Assembly: GCA_023657465.1 (NCBI GenBank)
Contig: JAGTJX010000003.1
Span: 561,889 to 625,888, forward strand
Length of the DNA: 64,000 nt
From: Lysobacteraceae bacterium
GTDB lineage: Bacteria > Bdellovibrionota > UBA1018 > JAGTJX01
Direction: 5' to 3'
A program made the position numbers and the translations under genes. Positions 1-8,137 of this stretch are shown here, piece by piece (the first letter of the stretch is position 1; each line of letters begins with the position of its first letter). The notes below the pieces were generated by a model. It was not told where the DNA came from, made no database searches, and was given only the letters and a program-made list of their open reading frames with translations.

Positions 1-2
1 AA

Positions 3-254
3 GTGATGAAAACATTAGATGACGCTGAACCTTATCTCAAGATGAGCCTCGATCAGCTTCTGAGAATCATTGAGAAATACGAAGAACCTAGCAGCTACCA
101 ACTCAGAGTTCAGTTCCTCAGACGCAAACTTCCACGTTACTTGAGATTGAGTTCTGAATATCGTGTTGTTCTTAAAATCGGCCCTGAGTACTCTGAAATC
201 ATTAAGACAGGATTAGGCGAAAACGGTCCTACCCTTACCCTCGAATATCTGTAG
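3..254 (+). CDS. Hypothetical protein, possibly 5'-truncated by the window edge
   Basis: Open frame of 83 codons beginning with GTG at 3 followed directly by ATG at 6, ending in TAG. It starts three bases into the window, so the real start may lie upstream. The protein is charged and leucine-rich (basic segment QFLRRKLPRYLRL near the middle) with no signal peptide or membrane segment. I do not recognise the family. It is convergent with the lipoprotein gene at 277-1002. Confidence 0.5.
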   Translation: MMKTLDDAEPYLKMSLDQLLRIIEKYEEPSSYQLRVQFLRRKLPRYLRLSSEYRVVLKIGPEYSEIIKTGLGENGPTLTLEYL

Positions 255-276
255 AAGTTTTAGACAATCGCTTGAA

Positions 277-1002
277 CTATGGCCAGCGAGGGAACTCACG
301 AGTATCCGATTTGAATATCTTCTCATCTTGGAAGCAAGCCTGGCACATCTTCCTAGGAACGGACTTACCATGAAGAGTGTTATTCTTCCCGAAGAAGGGC
401 GACAAAGCCCAAGCTTCTATTAAGCGCCTCGTGTCGTTCTCAGTTCTAGGGAAATCTTCCGTAGAAAGAGTTACACTCATCTCTGTATCTGTTTCTAACC
501 AGACTGAATCGAGAGAATCATCTCGCTCAATATCTATTCTGGAATTGATACAAGTCAGCACAGACTCATGATCTGCAAGGAAGAACACTTCGCGCGGTAC
601 GGGAATGAACGAAATCTCTTCTACTAAACAATCCGGAGTGTCCTCACCTACTTGCAGAACCCATTCAGGCTCCGAATGCCTGAGGAGTTCAAAGTTTAGC
701 TTCAGTGGATCTTTTAGGGACTTGAAACACTGAAGGATCTTCTTCATTTTATCTTTTTTGATGAGTTGATCAATGGGTTGGCATTCCATTTGGTCAGTAT
801 TGGCTTCGACTGCTCGCGCAGAACGATCACTACCTGGAGTTTCGTTAGGTTTAATCGGAGGCGCTACAGGTCTTCGCATACGGATAGGACCTACGAATAC
901 ATTGGGAACTGTGATTCCTGGATCATCATTCTTCTGAGGGCTTGAGCAGTTGGAGATAAGAGCTAGTGCGAATAGAATGAGAACTTTATTTCTGTGAAGC
1001 AT
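277..1002 (-). CDS. Putative lipoprotein, unknown function
   Basis: 241 residues. The N-terminus is a short basic stretch, a hydrophobic run and then LISNC-SS, a lipobox-like site with an unusual Asn at -1, so lipidation at about Cys19 is probable but not certain. The mature part begins with a Pro-rich linker and has scattered cysteines, including a CQPID segment and a CQAC pair near the C-terminus. No family recognised. It is the last gene of the leucine-degradation operon, overlapping the end of the HMG-CoA lyase gene by 17 bases, so it is probably co-transcribed; a role in that pathway is not implied. Confidence 0.6.
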   Translation of the reverse strand: MLHRNKVLILFALALISNCSSPQKNDDPGITVPNVFVGPIRMRRPVAPPIKPNETPGSDRSARAVEANTDQMECQPIDQLIKKDKMKKILQCFKSLKDPLKLNFELLRHSEPEWVLQVGEDTPDCLVEEISFIPVPREVFFLADHESVLTCINSRIDIERDDSLDSVWLETDTEMSVTLSTEDFPRTENDTRRLIEAWALSPFFGKNNTLHGKSVPRKMCQACFQDEKIFKSDTREFPRWP

Positions 1003-1873
1003 AAGTTTTCAAGTATCTACTCACAATCGGACGATTCATTAGTCGAAAAAGTGCAAACGATGTTTCGCAGAGCTTTTCGAGATTGACTCCAGTTTTAACT
1101 CCCATGCCGTCTAACATATAGATCAAATCTTCAGTCGCGAGATTACCCGTGGCACCAGGAGCATAAGGACAGCCACCCAAGCCACCTGCAGAAGTATCAA
1201 CGATTTTCACTCCGTGCTCAAGAGAGCGCAGAGTATTAGCAAGAGCAAGTCCACGAGTATCGTGGAAGTGAACCGCGACTCGCTTGGCTCCTAACATCTT
1301 GAGAGCTGGCTTAATGATCTGATCAACACCTTTGGGGTGAGCTACACCAATAGTGTCTCCAATAGAAACTTCCCTCACTCCGAAGTCAGCCATGCGCTCA
1401 ATGATTTTGAGTGCCTGCTTAGGAGGTGTCGGTCCTTCAAAAGGGCATCCAAACACTGTCGAGACGTATCCACGGAGTTGAATTTTTTTCTTCTTGGCTT
1501 CTTTCACAACATCGGTCATGGCACGGAAACTCTCGTCGATCGACATGCCGATATTCTTCTGATTGAATGTTTCTGTCGCTGCGGTGAAGAGTGCAACTCG
1601 TTTTACGCCTGATGAAACTGCCCTCTCTAATCCTTTCAGATTGGGCACAAGATACCAAAGCTGTGGAAACTCCTTCGCCACTTGATCGGTGTTTTCCATC
1701 TGAGGGACTTTGTCTGCCCTGACGAATGCGCCTGCTTCGACTTCATTGAGGCCAGAAGCGAGTAGTCCTTCGATGAACCATTTCTTCTGTTCAAAAGTGA
1801 GACTCATCTGCTCATTCTGAAGACCATCACGAGGACCTACATCGAATACGGTGACTTGTTTGGAAACACTCAT
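986..1873 (-). CDS. mvaB: Hydroxymethylglutaryl-CoA lyase
   Basis: 295 residues, normal length for the family. It cleaves HMG-CoA to acetoacetate and acetyl-CoA, the last step of leucine degradation. The TIM-barrel DRE-type signature DVGPRDGLQNEQ is near residue 11, the metal-binding His pair is in VHFHDTRG near 200, and the catalytic-Cys loop reads GGLGGCPYAPGATGN near 235. The ATG overlaps the stop of the upstream biotin-carrier gene by four bases (ATGA type), which points to translational coupling. Neighbours supply the preceding steps (carboxylase and hydratase), so the assignment to leucine catabolism (LiuE-like) is strong. Confidence 0.95.
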   Translation of the reverse strand: MSVSKQVTVFDVGPRDGLQNEQMSLTFEQKKWFIEGLLASGLNEVEAGAFVRADKVPQMENTDQVAKEFPQLWYLVPNLKGLERAVSSGVKRVALFTAATETFNQKNIGMSIDESFRAMTDVVKEAKKKKIQLRGYVSTVFGCPFEGPTPPKQALKIIERMADFGVREVSIGDTIGVAHPKGVDQIIKPALKMLGAKRVAVHFHDTRGLALANTLRSLEHGVKIVDTSAGGLGGCPYAPGATGNLATEDLIYMLDGMGVKTGVNLEKLCETSFALFRLMNRPIVSRYLKTYASQK

Positions 1874-2316
1874 TTCTTGGACTCCTCGAATTCAAGGAGA
1901 CTTGAACCCGGCGAGAAGTTCTCACCCTCTTTTATTTTCCATTTTTTAACTTTTCCGAGCGCAGGAGCCTTGATCGCAAACTCCATCTTCATCGCTTCAA
2001 GAAGGATGAGGGAGTCTCCGGCTTTAACGGTTTCGCCTTCTTTGACGAGGATCTTCCGTACCTTACCAGGATACTGCGGGATCAGACCTTCATCAGCAGC
2101 TCCACCAGTGGCTCTATTCTTCTCGACCAGTGATCCAGCGATGGTCTTGCCATCGATGTGTGTGAAGAAGTTATTACCCACGCGCACAGACCTCATGCGA
2201 TGGCGCTTACCATCTGCTGTAGTGATGATCTTCCATCCACCAGGACGGACATCTACTGTGACATTGCCAGATTTTCCAAGTTCAGTTTTTTTGCCTGCGA
2301 TTTTGATTTCACTCAT
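1870..2316 (-). CDS. Biotin carboxyl carrier protein of methylcrotonyl-CoA carboxylase (split alpha subunit)
   Basis: 148 residues. The C-terminal half is a biotinyl domain with the motif LLEAMKMEF; the biotinylated lysine would be Lys110. The N-terminal 70 residues resemble the linker/BT-like part that follows biotin carboxylase in full-length alpha subunits. In most methylcrotonyl-CoA carboxylases this module is fused to biotin carboxylase in one chain of about 650 residues. Here it is a separate gene in a different frame, overlapping the biotin carboxylase stop by four bases. It carries CO2 as carboxybiotin between the products of 2313-3755 and 4632-6239. Confidence 0.9.
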   Translation of the reverse strand: MSEIKIAGKKTELGKSGNVTVDVRPGGWKIITTADGKRHRMRSVRVGNNFFTHIDGKTIAGSLVEKNRATGGAADEGLIPQYPGKVRKILVKEGETVKAGDSLILLEAMKMEFAIKAPALGKVKKWKIKEGENFSPGSSLLEFEESKK

Positions 2317-3755
2317 TGGAACTTACTCCAAGGGGATTGAACGTCGCTTACTTTTGCTTGTCCTACTCCAGCAGAGTTCAAGGTTTCTGCAATAGCCAGA
2401 AGCTCTGCAGATGAGGGCGAAGTATCGAACTGGAATTCCTTCTCAAGCCACTGAGTGTATACAGTGTAATCACGTACAGCTGGAGAGTTGGCAAGTGCCA
2501 AGAGATAACTCTGATTCGTTCCAGGTCCTAAGACCACTGTCTCTTCGAGCGCATACTTCATACGTGCAAGTGCAAGTGTGCGAGTCTCTGCATACACAAT
2601 GATCTTAGCTAACATGGAATCAAACTGTGTGTTTACTGTCTGTCCAAGTTCAATTCCAGTATCCACTCTGATTCCAGGTCCCATGGGAAAATGAATTGCA
2701 GTGATCTTGCCAGGCGTAGGAATGAAACCTTGAGCGGGATCTTCAGCATAGAGCCTCACTTCGATTGCATGCCCACGAGCTTCTGAAACTGACTTCAGAG
2801 CAGGCTTTGTAGGATTGATCGCTTGTTCAATCTGTGCATGAACAAGATCGACTCCGGTAATGAGTTCACTCACTGGGTGTTCGACCTGTAATCTTGTATT
2901 CATCTCTAGGAAGTAAAACTCACCCGAGTCATCTACCAAGAACTCTAGCGTTCCAGCACTTCGGTACTTCGTAGCTTTCACGAGTTTCAGTGCGCACTCA
3001 TAAAGACCTTGGCGAGTTTTCTCTCCGAGGTTAGCAGCTCCCGCTTCTTCCCAAATCTTCTGATGCCTACGTTGAAGCGAACAATCTCTCTCATAGAGGT
3101 GAACTCCGCCGCCCATACCATCACCAAATACTTGAACTTCCACGTGACGTGGTTTCTCTACTAACTTCTCAATGAATAATGTCCCATCTCCGAATGCGGA
3201 GAGCGCTTCTGCTGCTGCCATCTCAGCTGCGAGATCGAGCTCCTCAGTCTTACGTACAATGCGCATTCCCTTACCACCACCACCTGCTGCGGCTTTGAGG
3301 AGAAGAGGGAATCCCACGTTTTTTGCAGCATCTTTGATGTTTTCGCCTTTTTTAATTTTAGCCCAAGGAAGTGTGGGCACACCGATCGATGTAACAAATT
3401 CTTTTGCAGTTATTTTTCCGCCCATCAATTCCATTGTTTCTGCACGAGGTCCTAGGAACGACATTCCTGCCTTCTCAATTGCTGAGACGAAGGGAGAGCG
3501 CTCAGAGAGGAATCCATATCCAGGGTGAACGAGAGTGACACCAATAGATTTTGCAGCATTCACGATTTCATCTATAGCTAGATAACTAGAGACTTTAATG
3601 ACTTCGTCAGCATAAGTGACATGCCTTGCTTCTTCATCTCCCGTTACGACTAATGCAACTGTAGGAATCCCACGCTCACGGCAAGCTTGGAACACACGGC
3701 ATGCGATCTCTCCACGGTTAGCGACGAGAAGTTTGTTCTTAATTATTGGGGCCAT
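2313..3755 (-). CDS. Biotin carboxylase subunit, probable methylcrotonyl-CoA carboxylase
   Basis: 480 residues, an ATP-grasp biotin carboxylase without a carrier domain. Visible are the N-terminal LLVANRGEIACRV, HPGYGFLSE (77-85), the glycine-rich ATP loop KAAAGGGGKGMRIV (about 154-167) and the active-site segment FLEMNTRLQVEHPVSE (about 283-298). The protein would carboxylate biotin on the carrier encoded next. By sequence alone it could be an acetyl-CoA carboxylase AccC, but its place between an enoyl-CoA hydratase and HMG-CoA lyase, opposite a propionyl/methylcrotonyl-type carboxyltransferase, makes a LiuD role much more likely. It overlaps the hydratase stop by 13 bases. Confidence 0.9.
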   Translation of the reverse strand: MAPIIKNKLLVANRGEIACRVFQACRERGIPTVALVVTGDEEARHVTYADEVIKVSSYLAIDEIVNAAKSIGVTLVHPGYGFLSERSPFVSAIEKAGMSFLGPRAETMELMGGKITAKEFVTSIGVPTLPWAKIKKGENIKDAAKNVGFPLLLKAAAGGGGKGMRIVRKTEELDLAAEMAAAEALSAFGDGTLFIEKLVEKPRHVEVQVFGDGMGGGVHLYERDCSLQRRHQKIWEEAGAANLGEKTRQGLYECALKLVKATKYRSAGTLEFLVDDSGEFYFLEMNTRLQVEHPVSELITGVDLVHAQIEQAINPTKPALKSVSEARGHAIEVRLYAEDPAQGFIPTPGKITAIHFPMGPGIRVDTGIELGQTVNTQFDSMLAKIIVYAETRTLALARMKYALEETVVLGPGTNQSYLLALANSPAVRDYTVYTQWLEKEFQFDTSPSSAELLAIAETLNSAGVGQAKVSDVQSPWSKFQ

Positions 3756-4543
3756 ACAGGAGTTCTTTTTTCTAAGAAGGCCTTGAGTCCTTCTTGAGCT
3801 TCTGGAGTGACTCTGAGTTCAGAGAGGGTCTTAGAAACATACTCGTAACAGTTTTTGATTTTCACACGTCGCTCTGGCCACGTGAGGTCGAGCACGAGTT
3901 GTTTAGCAATACTCATCGCACGAGGGCCTGCTTTCAACATATTGCTTGTGACTCGCTCGACTGCGATATCGAGTGCCATTGAGTCTTTTGCAATTTCGTG
4001 GATGAGACCGATTTCAAATGCTTTTGGAGATTGGAAACGCTCAGCGCTAATGAAAAGCGCTCTCGCATGTGAAGCACCGATCTTCGCTACCACGAAAGGT
4101 CCTATGCACGCAGGAACAATCCCTAGTCTCACTTCACTCAAACTAAAAGTAGTGTCAGTTGTTGCAATCACATAGTCACACACCGACACGAGTCCTACCC
4201 CTCCACCAATTGCGGCTCCATGAACTGCACCGATGATAGGTTTTGTACATTCATTAATAGTGCGGAACATATCGGAGAGGTGTCTCGTCTCGACAAGATT
4301 TTGTTTCACAGTAAGTTTAGATGAATTCTTCATCCAAGCGAGATCGCCCCCTGCGCAGAAGTTTGAACCTTCACCGCGGAAGACGACGATTTTTACTTTT
4401 TTATTCTCAGCGTCTTTACCAAAAACTTGATGCAGTTCATCGATCATCACTGCGTTGAAAGCATTCCTGATATCAGGTCGGTTCAACTTCACTGTAAGCA
4501 CGCCATTTGGGCTAAGAGTTGTCTCTAAAGTTTTAAATTTCAT
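3743..4543 (-). CDS. liuC: Enoyl-CoA hydratase, probable methylglutaconyl-CoA hydratase
   Basis: About 266 residues from the ATG at 4543. An in-frame ATG at 4573 would add ten residues ([10 protein letters not shown]) that do not look like family sequence. Crotonase fold: RPDIRNAFN near the N-terminus, the oxyanion-hole segments FCAGGDLAWMK and GAAIGGGVGLVSVCDY, and SEVRLGIVPACIGPFV further on. The family adds water across the double bond of enoyl-CoAs; the operon context predicts methylglutaconyl-CoA to HMG-CoA. First gene of the minus-strand operon, divergent from the carboxyltransferase gene. Specific substrate is inferred from neighbours. Confidence 0.85.
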   Translation of the reverse strand: MKFKTLETTLSPNGVLTVKLNRPDIRNAFNAVMIDELHQVFGKDAENKKVKIVVFRGEGSNFCAGGDLAWMKNSSKLTVKQNLVETRHLSDMFRTINECTKPIIGAVHGAAIGGGVGLVSVCDYVIATTDTTFSLSEVRLGIVPACIGPFVVAKIGASHARALFISAERFQSPKAFEIGLIHEIAKDSMALDIAVERVTSNMLKAGPRAMSIAKQLVLDLTWPERRVKIKNCYEYVSKTLSELRVTPEAQEGLKAFLEKRTPVWPQ

Positions 4544-4596
4544 TGTCTCAAACTCTAGTATGAGATGACGCATGATTCTTAGCGTTAAATCATGGA

Positions 4597-4625
4597 TTGA
4601 TTTTAATAAACCATGTGTCTATAGT
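4597..4625 (+). promoter_or_regulatory. Predicted promoter of the carboxyltransferase gene, probably leaderless
   Basis: TTGATT at 4597-4602 and TATAGT at 4620-4625 are separated by exactly 17 bases, a good sigma-70-type pair. The -10 ends only six bases before the ATG at 4632, so transcription would start at or next to the start codon, and no Shine-Dalgarno sequence is present. The pair CATGATT/AATCATG (4571-4577 and 4588-4594) forms a 7-bp inverted repeat just upstream of the -35 that could be an operator. Sequence prediction only. Confidence 0.5.
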
Positions 4626-4631
4626 TCGATC

Positions 4632-6239
4632 ATGGGCACCATTAAATCTCAAATTCAAACGTCGAGCGCTGAATTCAAGGCAAACTCCGAACACAATCGT
4701 GGATTAGTAAAAGACTTAGAGCAGAAACTTGCACAAGTCCGCGAAGGCGGCGGCCCTGAGGCACGGAAAAAACACGAGTCTCGTGGAAAGCTATTCGTTC
4801 GCGATCGCATCGCTAAACTCATTGATCCTGGCACGACGTTCATGGAGCTCTCACCGCTTGCAGCTTGGGATATTTATGAAGGCGCTGCTCCAGGTGCAGG
4901 AGTCGTAACCGGAGTCGGAGTCGTTCACGGCAGAGAAGTCATGATCGTTGCTAATGATGCTACCGTGAAAGGCGGAACTTACTTCCCCCTCACGGTGAAA
5001 AAACACGTTAGGGCTCAGGAAGTTGCTCAAGAAAATTTACTTCCTTGCATCTACCTCGTCGACTCAGGCGGAGCATTCCTCCCGATGCAAGATGAAGTGT
5101 TTCCAGACCGTGATCACTTCGGAAGAATTTTTTATAACCAAGCTCAGATGTCTGCTCTAGGAATTCCACAGATCGCAGTCGTGATGGGATCATGCACCGC
5201 GGGTGGCGCTTATATGCCATCGATGAGTGATGAAACCGTGATTGTGAAAAACCAAGGCACGATCTTCTTAGGTGGACCTCCACTCGTCAAAGCTGCAACT
5301 GGTGAAATCGTCTCTGCAGAAGAACTCGGCGGCGGAGACACTCATACTCGTATCAGTGGTGTTGCGGATCACTTGGCTGAGAACGATGAACACGCTCTTG
5401 AGATCGCTCGCGATATCGTTTTCAATCTCAATCGTAAAGCTGGAGCACAGCTCCAGCGGATGGCTCCGGAGGAGCCCCTCTATGATCCAGAAGAAATCGC
5501 AGGCATTGTTTCCAGAGATATTAAAGTTCCTTTTGATATCCGTGAAATCATCGCACGTACAGTTGACAGATCGCGTTTCCATGAATTCAAGCAAAACTAC
5601 GGCACTACGATCGTCTGCGGATTTGCTCACATCTATGGCTATCCAGTAGGTATCATCGGGAATAATGGAATCCTCTTTTCAGAGAGTTCGCTCAAAGCTG
5701 CACACTTCATCGAGCTTTGTTCTCAGCGTGGCGTTCCTCTCCTCTTCCTACAAAACATCACAGGATTCATGGTGGGGAAGAAATCTGAACATGGTGGAAT
5801 AGCAAAAGACGGAGCAAAACTCGTTACCGCAGTCTCTACTACTCAAGTCCCAAAACTCACTGTCATCGTTGGCGGAAGTTATGGAGCTGGAAACTATGGC
5901 ATGTGTGGAAGAGCATTCGATCCAAGGTTCCTCTGGATGTGGCCATCAGCCAGGATCTCAGTCATGGGAGGTGAGCAAGCAGCGCACGTCCTCTCTCAAG
6001 TGAAGGTCGAACAACTTGAAGCCAAAGGGAAAAAGTTGTCAGCAGCAGATATTAAGGCTCTCGAAGATCCGATTCGCAAACAATACGATACTCAGGGACA
6101 TCCTTACTACGCAACAGCAAGACTTTGGGATGATGGAATCATCACTCCTTGGAAGACACGTGCTCAGATTGCGCTTGCTCTCTCTACAACGCTGAACGCT
6201 CCGATTCAGGAGACTAAGTTCGGTCTGTTTAGAATGTAG
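4632..6239 (+). CDS. liuB: Methylcrotonyl-CoA carboxylase carboxyltransferase (beta) subunit
   Basis: 535 residues from ATG 4632, which matches the usual length; the frame is open 20 codons further upstream but that extension is unlike the family. Crotonase-type carboxyltransferase with the acyl-CoA pocket motif [11 protein letters not shown], the second half [17 protein letters not shown] and [15 protein letters not shown] near the C-terminus. It transfers CO2 from carboxybiotin to 3-methylcrotonyl-CoA in leucine degradation. The split alpha partners are encoded divergently. A propionyl-CoA carboxylase beta subunit is the alternative, but the [10 protein letters not shown] region and the hydratase/lyase neighbours favour MCC. 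Confidence 0.92.
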   Translation: MGTIKSQIQTSSAEFKANSEHNRGLVKDLEQKLAQVREGGGPEARKKHESRGKLFVRDRIAKLIDPGTTFMELSPLAAWDIYEGAAPGAGVVTGVGVVHGREVMIVANDATVKGGTYFPLTVKKHVRAQEVAQENLLPCIYLVDSGGAFLPMQDEVFPDRDHFGRIFYNQAQMSALGIPQIAVVMGSCTAGGAYMPSMSDETVIVKNQGTIFLGGPPLVKAATGEIVSAEELGGGDTHTRISGVADHLAENDEHALEIARDIVFNLNRKAGAQLQRMAPEEPLYDPEEIAGIVSRDIKVPFDIREIIARTVDRSRFHEFKQNYGTTIVCGFAHIYGYPVGIIGNNGILFSESSLKAAHFIELCSQRGVPLLFLQNITGFMVGKKSEHGGIAKDGAKLVTAVSTTQVPKLTVIVGGSYGAGNYGMCGRAFDPRFLWMWPSARISVMGGEQAAHVLSQVKVEQLEAKGKKLSAADIKALEDPIRKQYDTQGHPYYATARLWDDGIITPWKTRAQIALALSTTLNAPIQETKFGLFRM

Positions 6240-6250
6240 CAGCTACGATG

Positions 6251-6311
6251 GATCGCGCAGCGATCTAGCGCAGTGCTAACCCCTGTGAGCGGCAAATAGT
6301 GTAACTATTTG
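6251..6311. repeat. Cluster of short inverted repeats after liuB
   Basis: Three perfect or near-perfect short hairpins follow the liuB stop: GATCGC-GCA-GCGATC at 6251-6265, TAGC-GCAGT-GCTA at 6266-6278, and CAAATAGT-GTA-ACTATTTG at 6293-6311. None is followed by a T-run, so they are not classical intrinsic terminators. They lie directly beside the long palindrome at 6344-6425 between two convergent genes. Confidence 0.6.
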
Positions 6312-6343
6312 AAGCGAAGTGCCCTTCTATGCGACTCCCTTCG

Positions 6344-6425
6344 TTGTTATCAGGTTGTGGCATGAATGTGGCACGTAAATAAATTCGCTTTCCAATGCCA
6401 CATTCATGCCACAACCTGATAACAA
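6344..6425. repeat. Long palindromic element, copy 1
   Basis: Near-perfect inverted repeat with arms 6344-6373 and 6396-6425 (about 30 bp) and a 22-base loop. The inner arm is TTGTGGCATGAATGTGGCA, itself two direct TGTGGCA repeats around TGAA. The outer arm is GTTATCAGG paired with CCTGATAAC. The same inner arm occurs at 54579-54597 and, with one change, in inverted form at 54621-54639, but there the outer arm is different and still self-complementary. It sits between the convergent 3' ends of liuB and the acetyltransferase gene and has no T-tract, so a REP-like or nucleoid/replication/decay-control element is as likely as a terminator. Confidence 0.8.
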
Positions 6426-6493
6426 AGCACTAGCTTCTAAAAACCATAGTAGTGTTTGATTTTTTTCAGAGATGAAAAAGTATTTCCTGGAAG

Positions 6494-7018
6494 CTAGAAA
6501 CTAACCCAATACCTACGCTTGAGAGCTTTCTCGACAGGATCCATGTAAGTATTCTCGAGAGTTCCGCCGCACTTCTCGATGAGCTTGCGAGGAACTTCTG
6601 CAGAATCGCTGCAAGTGAGTAGTATGCGTGGCATGTCTGCCCTCTTCGCAATCGATAAACCTTGTTTCATGATCTCAGTTGCGTAGCCTTTTTTCCTCTG
6701 ATCAGGAATGACAATCACACCGATGTGACCTGCGGTATTGATCATCTCTTCGTTGAGATCGAATCTCAAGGTGAGACGCCCAACAATATCACCACCGACA
6801 AACGCATACATTACCGCTGCAGGCACGTGTCCTAGTGGGAGTTCATAACCTAACTTCACACTGTTTAAGATGTAGAGATACTGATCGAAGGTAATTCCCT
6901 TGTCGTAATAGTGCGCGAAGTTTGGATCGCTCGGAGTCTGCTCGATTGCCTTTTTAAAAGCAGCTTCATCTAGTTGTGTGAGTTCTCGGACTACCAAAGT
7001 TGAAGTGGGGTTTGCCAT
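6494..7018 (-). CDS. GNAT-family N-acetyltransferase
   Basis: 174 residues, single GNAT domain. The acetyl-CoA binding region is visible as HIGVIVIPDQRKKGYATEIM (about 110-130), matching the V-x-P-x-x-R-x-x-G-x-A pattern, and the C-terminal ILLTCSDSAEVPRKLIEKCG is the usual last strand/helix. Substrate cannot be predicted. It is preceded by a NUDIX gene on the same strand (21 bases apart). Resembles small uncharacterised acetyltransferases of the RimJ/RimL type. Confidence 0.85.
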   Translation of the reverse strand: MANPTSTLVVRELTQLDEAAFKKAIEQTPSDPNFAHYYDKGITFDQYLYILNSVKLGYELPLGHVPAAVMYAFVGGDIVGRLTLRFDLNEEMINTAGHIGVIVIPDQRKKGYATEIMKQGLSIAKRADMPRILLTCSDSAEVPRKLIEKCGGTLENTYMDPVEKALKRRYWVSF

Positions 7019-7039
7019 ACTGTTTAGTATATCGGCCGA

Positions 7040-7495
7040 TTACTTCGAGAGTAATAGTTTTTTTAAGAGGCTCTTGAGACCTTTTTGATTAGTGTCAAAA
7101 GTCAGCCGTTTCATCCCCTCGCTCACCGTGAGCCACTCGTAGCTCTGGTGCTCCTTTGGATCTAAAACTGGCTCCCACTTCTTTGGAACCTCGATGAAGA
7201 ACCCGTGCTCATGAGCTCTGCCCCACTTGCCCTCGAACTCAAAGTCATAGCCTAAATCTCTTGGATGATGGGATTCAGCATTCAGCTTGAACCCTGTCTC
7301 TTCGATTGCTTCACGGAGTGCGGCCTCAACGAGGGATTCACCCTTTTCAACTTTTCCAGTCACAGGCTGCCAGAACTCTCCGCGAGCTTTGTTCGTTTGG
7401 AGGAATAAGACTTCAATGAGCCCACGATCAGGCGATCGAGAGTAGATCCATACTTGTACTTTTTTGTAGGGCTTATTTTTTTCCACTGAGATCAA
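7040..7495 (-). CDS. NUDIX hydrolase, dihydroneopterin triphosphate pyrophosphatase-like
   Basis: 151 residues. A complete NUDIX box runs from Gly47 to Phe69 (G47-x5-E53-x7-R61-E62-x2-E65-E66-x-G68), the metal-binding motif for hydrolysis of nucleoside diphosphate-linked substrates. The opening KPYKKVQVWIYSR and FWQPVTGKVEKGE resemble NudB/Ap4A-type enzymes, but a house-cleaning hydrolase of unknown specificity is equally possible. The start overlaps the stop of the upstream DUF2141 gene by four bases, suggesting translational coupling. Confidence 0.85.
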   Translation of the reverse strand: MISVEKNKPYKKVQVWIYSRSPDRGLIEVLFLQTNKARGEFWQPVTGKVEKGESLVEAALREAIEETGFKLNAESHHPRDLGYDFEFEGKWGRAHEHGFFIEVPKKWEPVLDPKEHQSYEWLTVSEGMKRLTFDTNQKGLKSLLKKLLLSK

Positions 7496-7956
7496 TATTC
7501 GAGTGTGACTGTGATTTCAGTTTTTGGAGCTTTGAAAGCGAATTTAGCATCATTGAACTTAGGTGGTCCCATAGATCCTTTTGCATCGTTTGAAGCAGCA
7601 TAACCTTCGGCAAGACCGACTGGTATGAAGAGAGCCTTCTTCATATCTACTTTTCCATTTGCGTTCTCATCATGAATGACAGCAACCGCATGATCTTTTT
7701 CTGATAAACCTGTGAACTCAATGTCCATCTCGGTTCCTGTAACCTTGATTACTCTTTTATCTTTTGCGAGGTCTGGTTTGCTAGGAAAACCTTCTTCTTG
7801 GTCGAAAAGCGAAATCAAGAGTTGATCAACTTTTTCTTTTCCTTCTTCAGGAACCACTTTTTTGATGTTTTTCACATGAAGAATGAGAGTAGGAATTTCA
7901 GTTTTATTGGCGAAAGATGGCTGAATCAGAAGTAAAGCTAAGATGATTGTTTTCAT
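7492..7956 (-). CDS. DUF2141-type periplasmic protein
   Basis: About 154 residues from the ATG at 7956; 12 in-frame codons precede it from 7992, but the start at 7956 gives a clean signal peptide (MKTIILALLLIQPSFA-NKTE). The C-terminal half carries the DUF2141 pattern: YAVAVIHDENANGK-like AVAVIHDENANGKVD followed by PVGLAEGYAASNDA and GPPKFNDAKF. This is a small beta-sandwich domain common in exported proteins, function unknown. Overlaps the NUDIX gene start. Confidence 0.8.
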   Translation of the reverse strand: MKTIILALLLIQPSFANKTEIPTLILHVKNIKKVVPEEGKEKVDQLLISLFDQEEGFPSKPDLAKDKRVIKVTGTEMDIEFTGLSEKDHAVAVIHDENANGKVDMKKALFIPVGLAEGYAASNDAKGSMGPPKFNDAKFAFKAPKTEITVTLEY

Positions 7957-8004
7957 AATGACTTTAAAATAACACCTTATCTCTTTAGTCACCCTGCATT
8001 AATA

Positions 8005-8033
8005 TTGACGGAGTGAGCGTTAAACCGTAAAAA
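8005..8033 (+). promoter_or_regulatory. Predicted promoter of tRNA-Thr
   Basis: TTGACG at 8005-8010 and TAAAAA at 8028-8033 with a 17-base spacer, placing the start of transcription about 20 bases before the tRNA. The -35 is near consensus, the -10 is weak. Prediction from sequence and position only. Confidence 0.4.
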
Positions 8034-8058
8034 GGTTTGGCGCGAAGCTCCAAGGCAG

Positions 8059-8133
8059 GCCGGTGTAGCTCAGTGGTAGAGCAACGCTTTCGTAAAGCGT
8101 AGGTCGCGGGTTCGATTCCCATCACCGGCTCCA
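8059..8133 (+). tRNA. tRNA-Thr (anticodon CGT)
   Basis: Cloverleaf read by eye: acceptor GCCGGTG pairs with CACCGGC, D-arm GCTCAGTGGTAGAGC, anticodon stem ACGCT/AGCGT with loop TTCGTAA (anticodon CGT, reading ACG threonine codons), T-arm GCGGG-TTCGATT-CCCAT region, discriminator T and an encoded CCA at 8131-8133. 75 bases. The next gene, on the other strand, ends five bases downstream. Confidence 0.95.
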
Positions 8134-8137
8134 AAAT

